Assembly: GCA_003133265.1 (NCBI GenBank)
Contig: PKWQ01000248.1
Location: forward strand, 1 to 15,853
Reading direction: 5' to 3'
Length of the DNA: 15,853 nt
From: Acetobacteraceae bacterium
GTDB lineage: Bacteria; Pseudomonadota; Alphaproteobacteria; Acetobacterales; Acetobacteraceae
Under the pieces are notes generated by a model. That model was given only the letters and a program-made list of their open reading frames with translations. It searched no databases and was not told where the DNA came from. The position numbers were made by a program, and so were the translations under genes. Below, one piece after another: positions 15,300 through 15,853 of the stretch (position 1 is the first letter of the stretch; each line of letters starts with the position of its first letter).

Positions 15300-15853
15300 T
15301 CAGCGCAGCCCGAGGCCGCGCGCGATGATGCCGCGCAATATCTCGCGCGTGCCGCCGCGCAAGCTGAACGACGGCGCGTGCATCATCACATGGGTCAGCA
15401 CGGCGATGTAGTTCTGCGTCGATTCCGCCTGCGGCTCGGCCTCGACCAGCAGCCGGGCGATCTCGGGGATTTCCTGCTCGACCAGCGCTCCCAGATCCTT
15501 CACCAGCGCGGCCTGCACCGCCGGGTTCTCGCCGGCTTGCAGCATCCCCGCCACCGAGCGCGACAGCCGCCGCAGCGTCATGATGTGCGAAGACAGCCGC
15601 CCGATCGCTATCTGCGCGTGCGTGGACGGGTTCGGCCCCAGCGCGCGGATCAGCTCCACCAGCAGGGTGAAGGACGACAGGAACCGTTCCGGCCCGCTGC
15701 GCTCCAGCGCCAGCTCGCTCGTCACCTGGTTCCAGCCGTCGCCCTCGCGACCAAGCAGCGCCGATTGCGGCAGGAACACGTCCTGGAACACCACCTCGTT
15801 GAAATGGTGCTCACCGGTCAGGGCGTAGATCGGGCTGATCTTGATGCCGGGGG
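15300..15853 (-). CDS. Acyl-CoA dehydrogenase, C-terminal part
   Basis: The frame stays open from the stop at 15300 to the right edge, so the gene is cut; the true start lies beyond 15853. About 183 residues are visible. They include LTGEHHFNEVVFQDVFLPQ (the end of the beta domain), GREGDGW and ELALERSGPER at the start of the helical C-terminal domain, and the tail RGGTREILRGIIARGLGLR, where family members contact FAD and the adjacent subunit. The enzyme uses FAD to introduce an alpha,beta double bond into an acyl-CoA and passes electrons to electron-transfer flavoprotein. The usual base glutamate of medium-chain enzymes (in the Y-E-G-T loop) is not seen here; TRE in GGTREIL occupies the region of that loop. 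Some subgroups place the base elsewhere. It is upstream of, and probably co-transcribed with, the second crotonase. Confidence 0.92.
   Translation of the reverse strand, partial: PGIKISPIYALTGEHHFNEVVFQDVFLPQSALLGREGDGWNQVTSELALERSGPERFLSSFTLLVELIRALGPNPSTHAQIAIGRLSSHIMTLRRLSRSVAGMLQAGENPAVQAALVKDLGALVEQEIPEIARLLVEAEPQAESTQNYIAVLTHVMMHAPSFSLRGGTREILRGIIARGLGLR

Noticed and set aside
1..15853. CRISPR arrays, tRNA or rRNA genes, transposases, phage genes, toxin-antitoxin or defence modules.
   Set aside because: None was recognised. There are no regularly spaced repeats, and all larger frames with motifs are metabolic, membrane or modification enzymes.

Overview
The window reads as two unlike blocks that meet in a very short gap at about 8144-8170. 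Both are GC-rich, and nearly all of the sequence is coding.

Left block (1-8143) looks actinobacterial. It holds, in order: the 3' end of msrA; an RsmC/RlmG-type methyltransferase; an M20 metallopeptidase; an integral-membrane acyltransferase (family 3) split by what looks like a one-base frameshift; a convergent cystathionine beta-synthase (cbs); a divergent membrane-anchored SGNH/GDSL hydrolase; and an acetyl-CoA acetyltransferase (thiolase). The cbs - SGNH hydrolase - thiolase neighbourhood is the one I know from Mycobacterium tuberculosis (cbs Rv1077, Rv1075c, fadA3 Rv1074c). The proteins resemble those, which is the main reason for calling this block Actinomycetota. I cannot fix the family.

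Right block (8171-15853) looks proteobacterial, most likely alphaproteobacterial. It is a catabolic cluster for CoA thioesters: an alpha/beta hydrolase and two different beta-hydroxyacid dehydrogenases in one minus-strand operon; a divergent 3-hydroxyacyl-CoA-type SDR; a crotonase; a divergent CaiB-type CoA-transferase; then a second crotonase and the C-terminal part of an acyl-CoA dehydrogenase, again on the minus strand and running off the right edge. Together these could activate an acid to its CoA ester (CaiB), desaturate it (acyl-CoA dehydrogenase), isomerise or hydrate it (crotonases), oxidise the alcohol (SDR, beta-hydroxyacid dehydrogenases) and hydrolyse an ester, thioester or C-C bond (alpha/beta hydrolase). 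The substrate cannot be read from the sequence. No regulator, transporter or oxygenase lies inside the window.

The change in apparent origin coincides with an 8-bp hairpin directly after the alpha/beta hydrolase stop. Either the contig is a chimera or one block was transferred, so the thiolase should not be counted as part of the right-hand pathway without checking. Two strong hairpins between convergent genes (12324-12352 and 14436-14458) are probable bidirectional terminators. I found no rRNA, tRNA, CRISPR array, transposase, phage gene or defence system. No gap between genes exceeds 300 bases.
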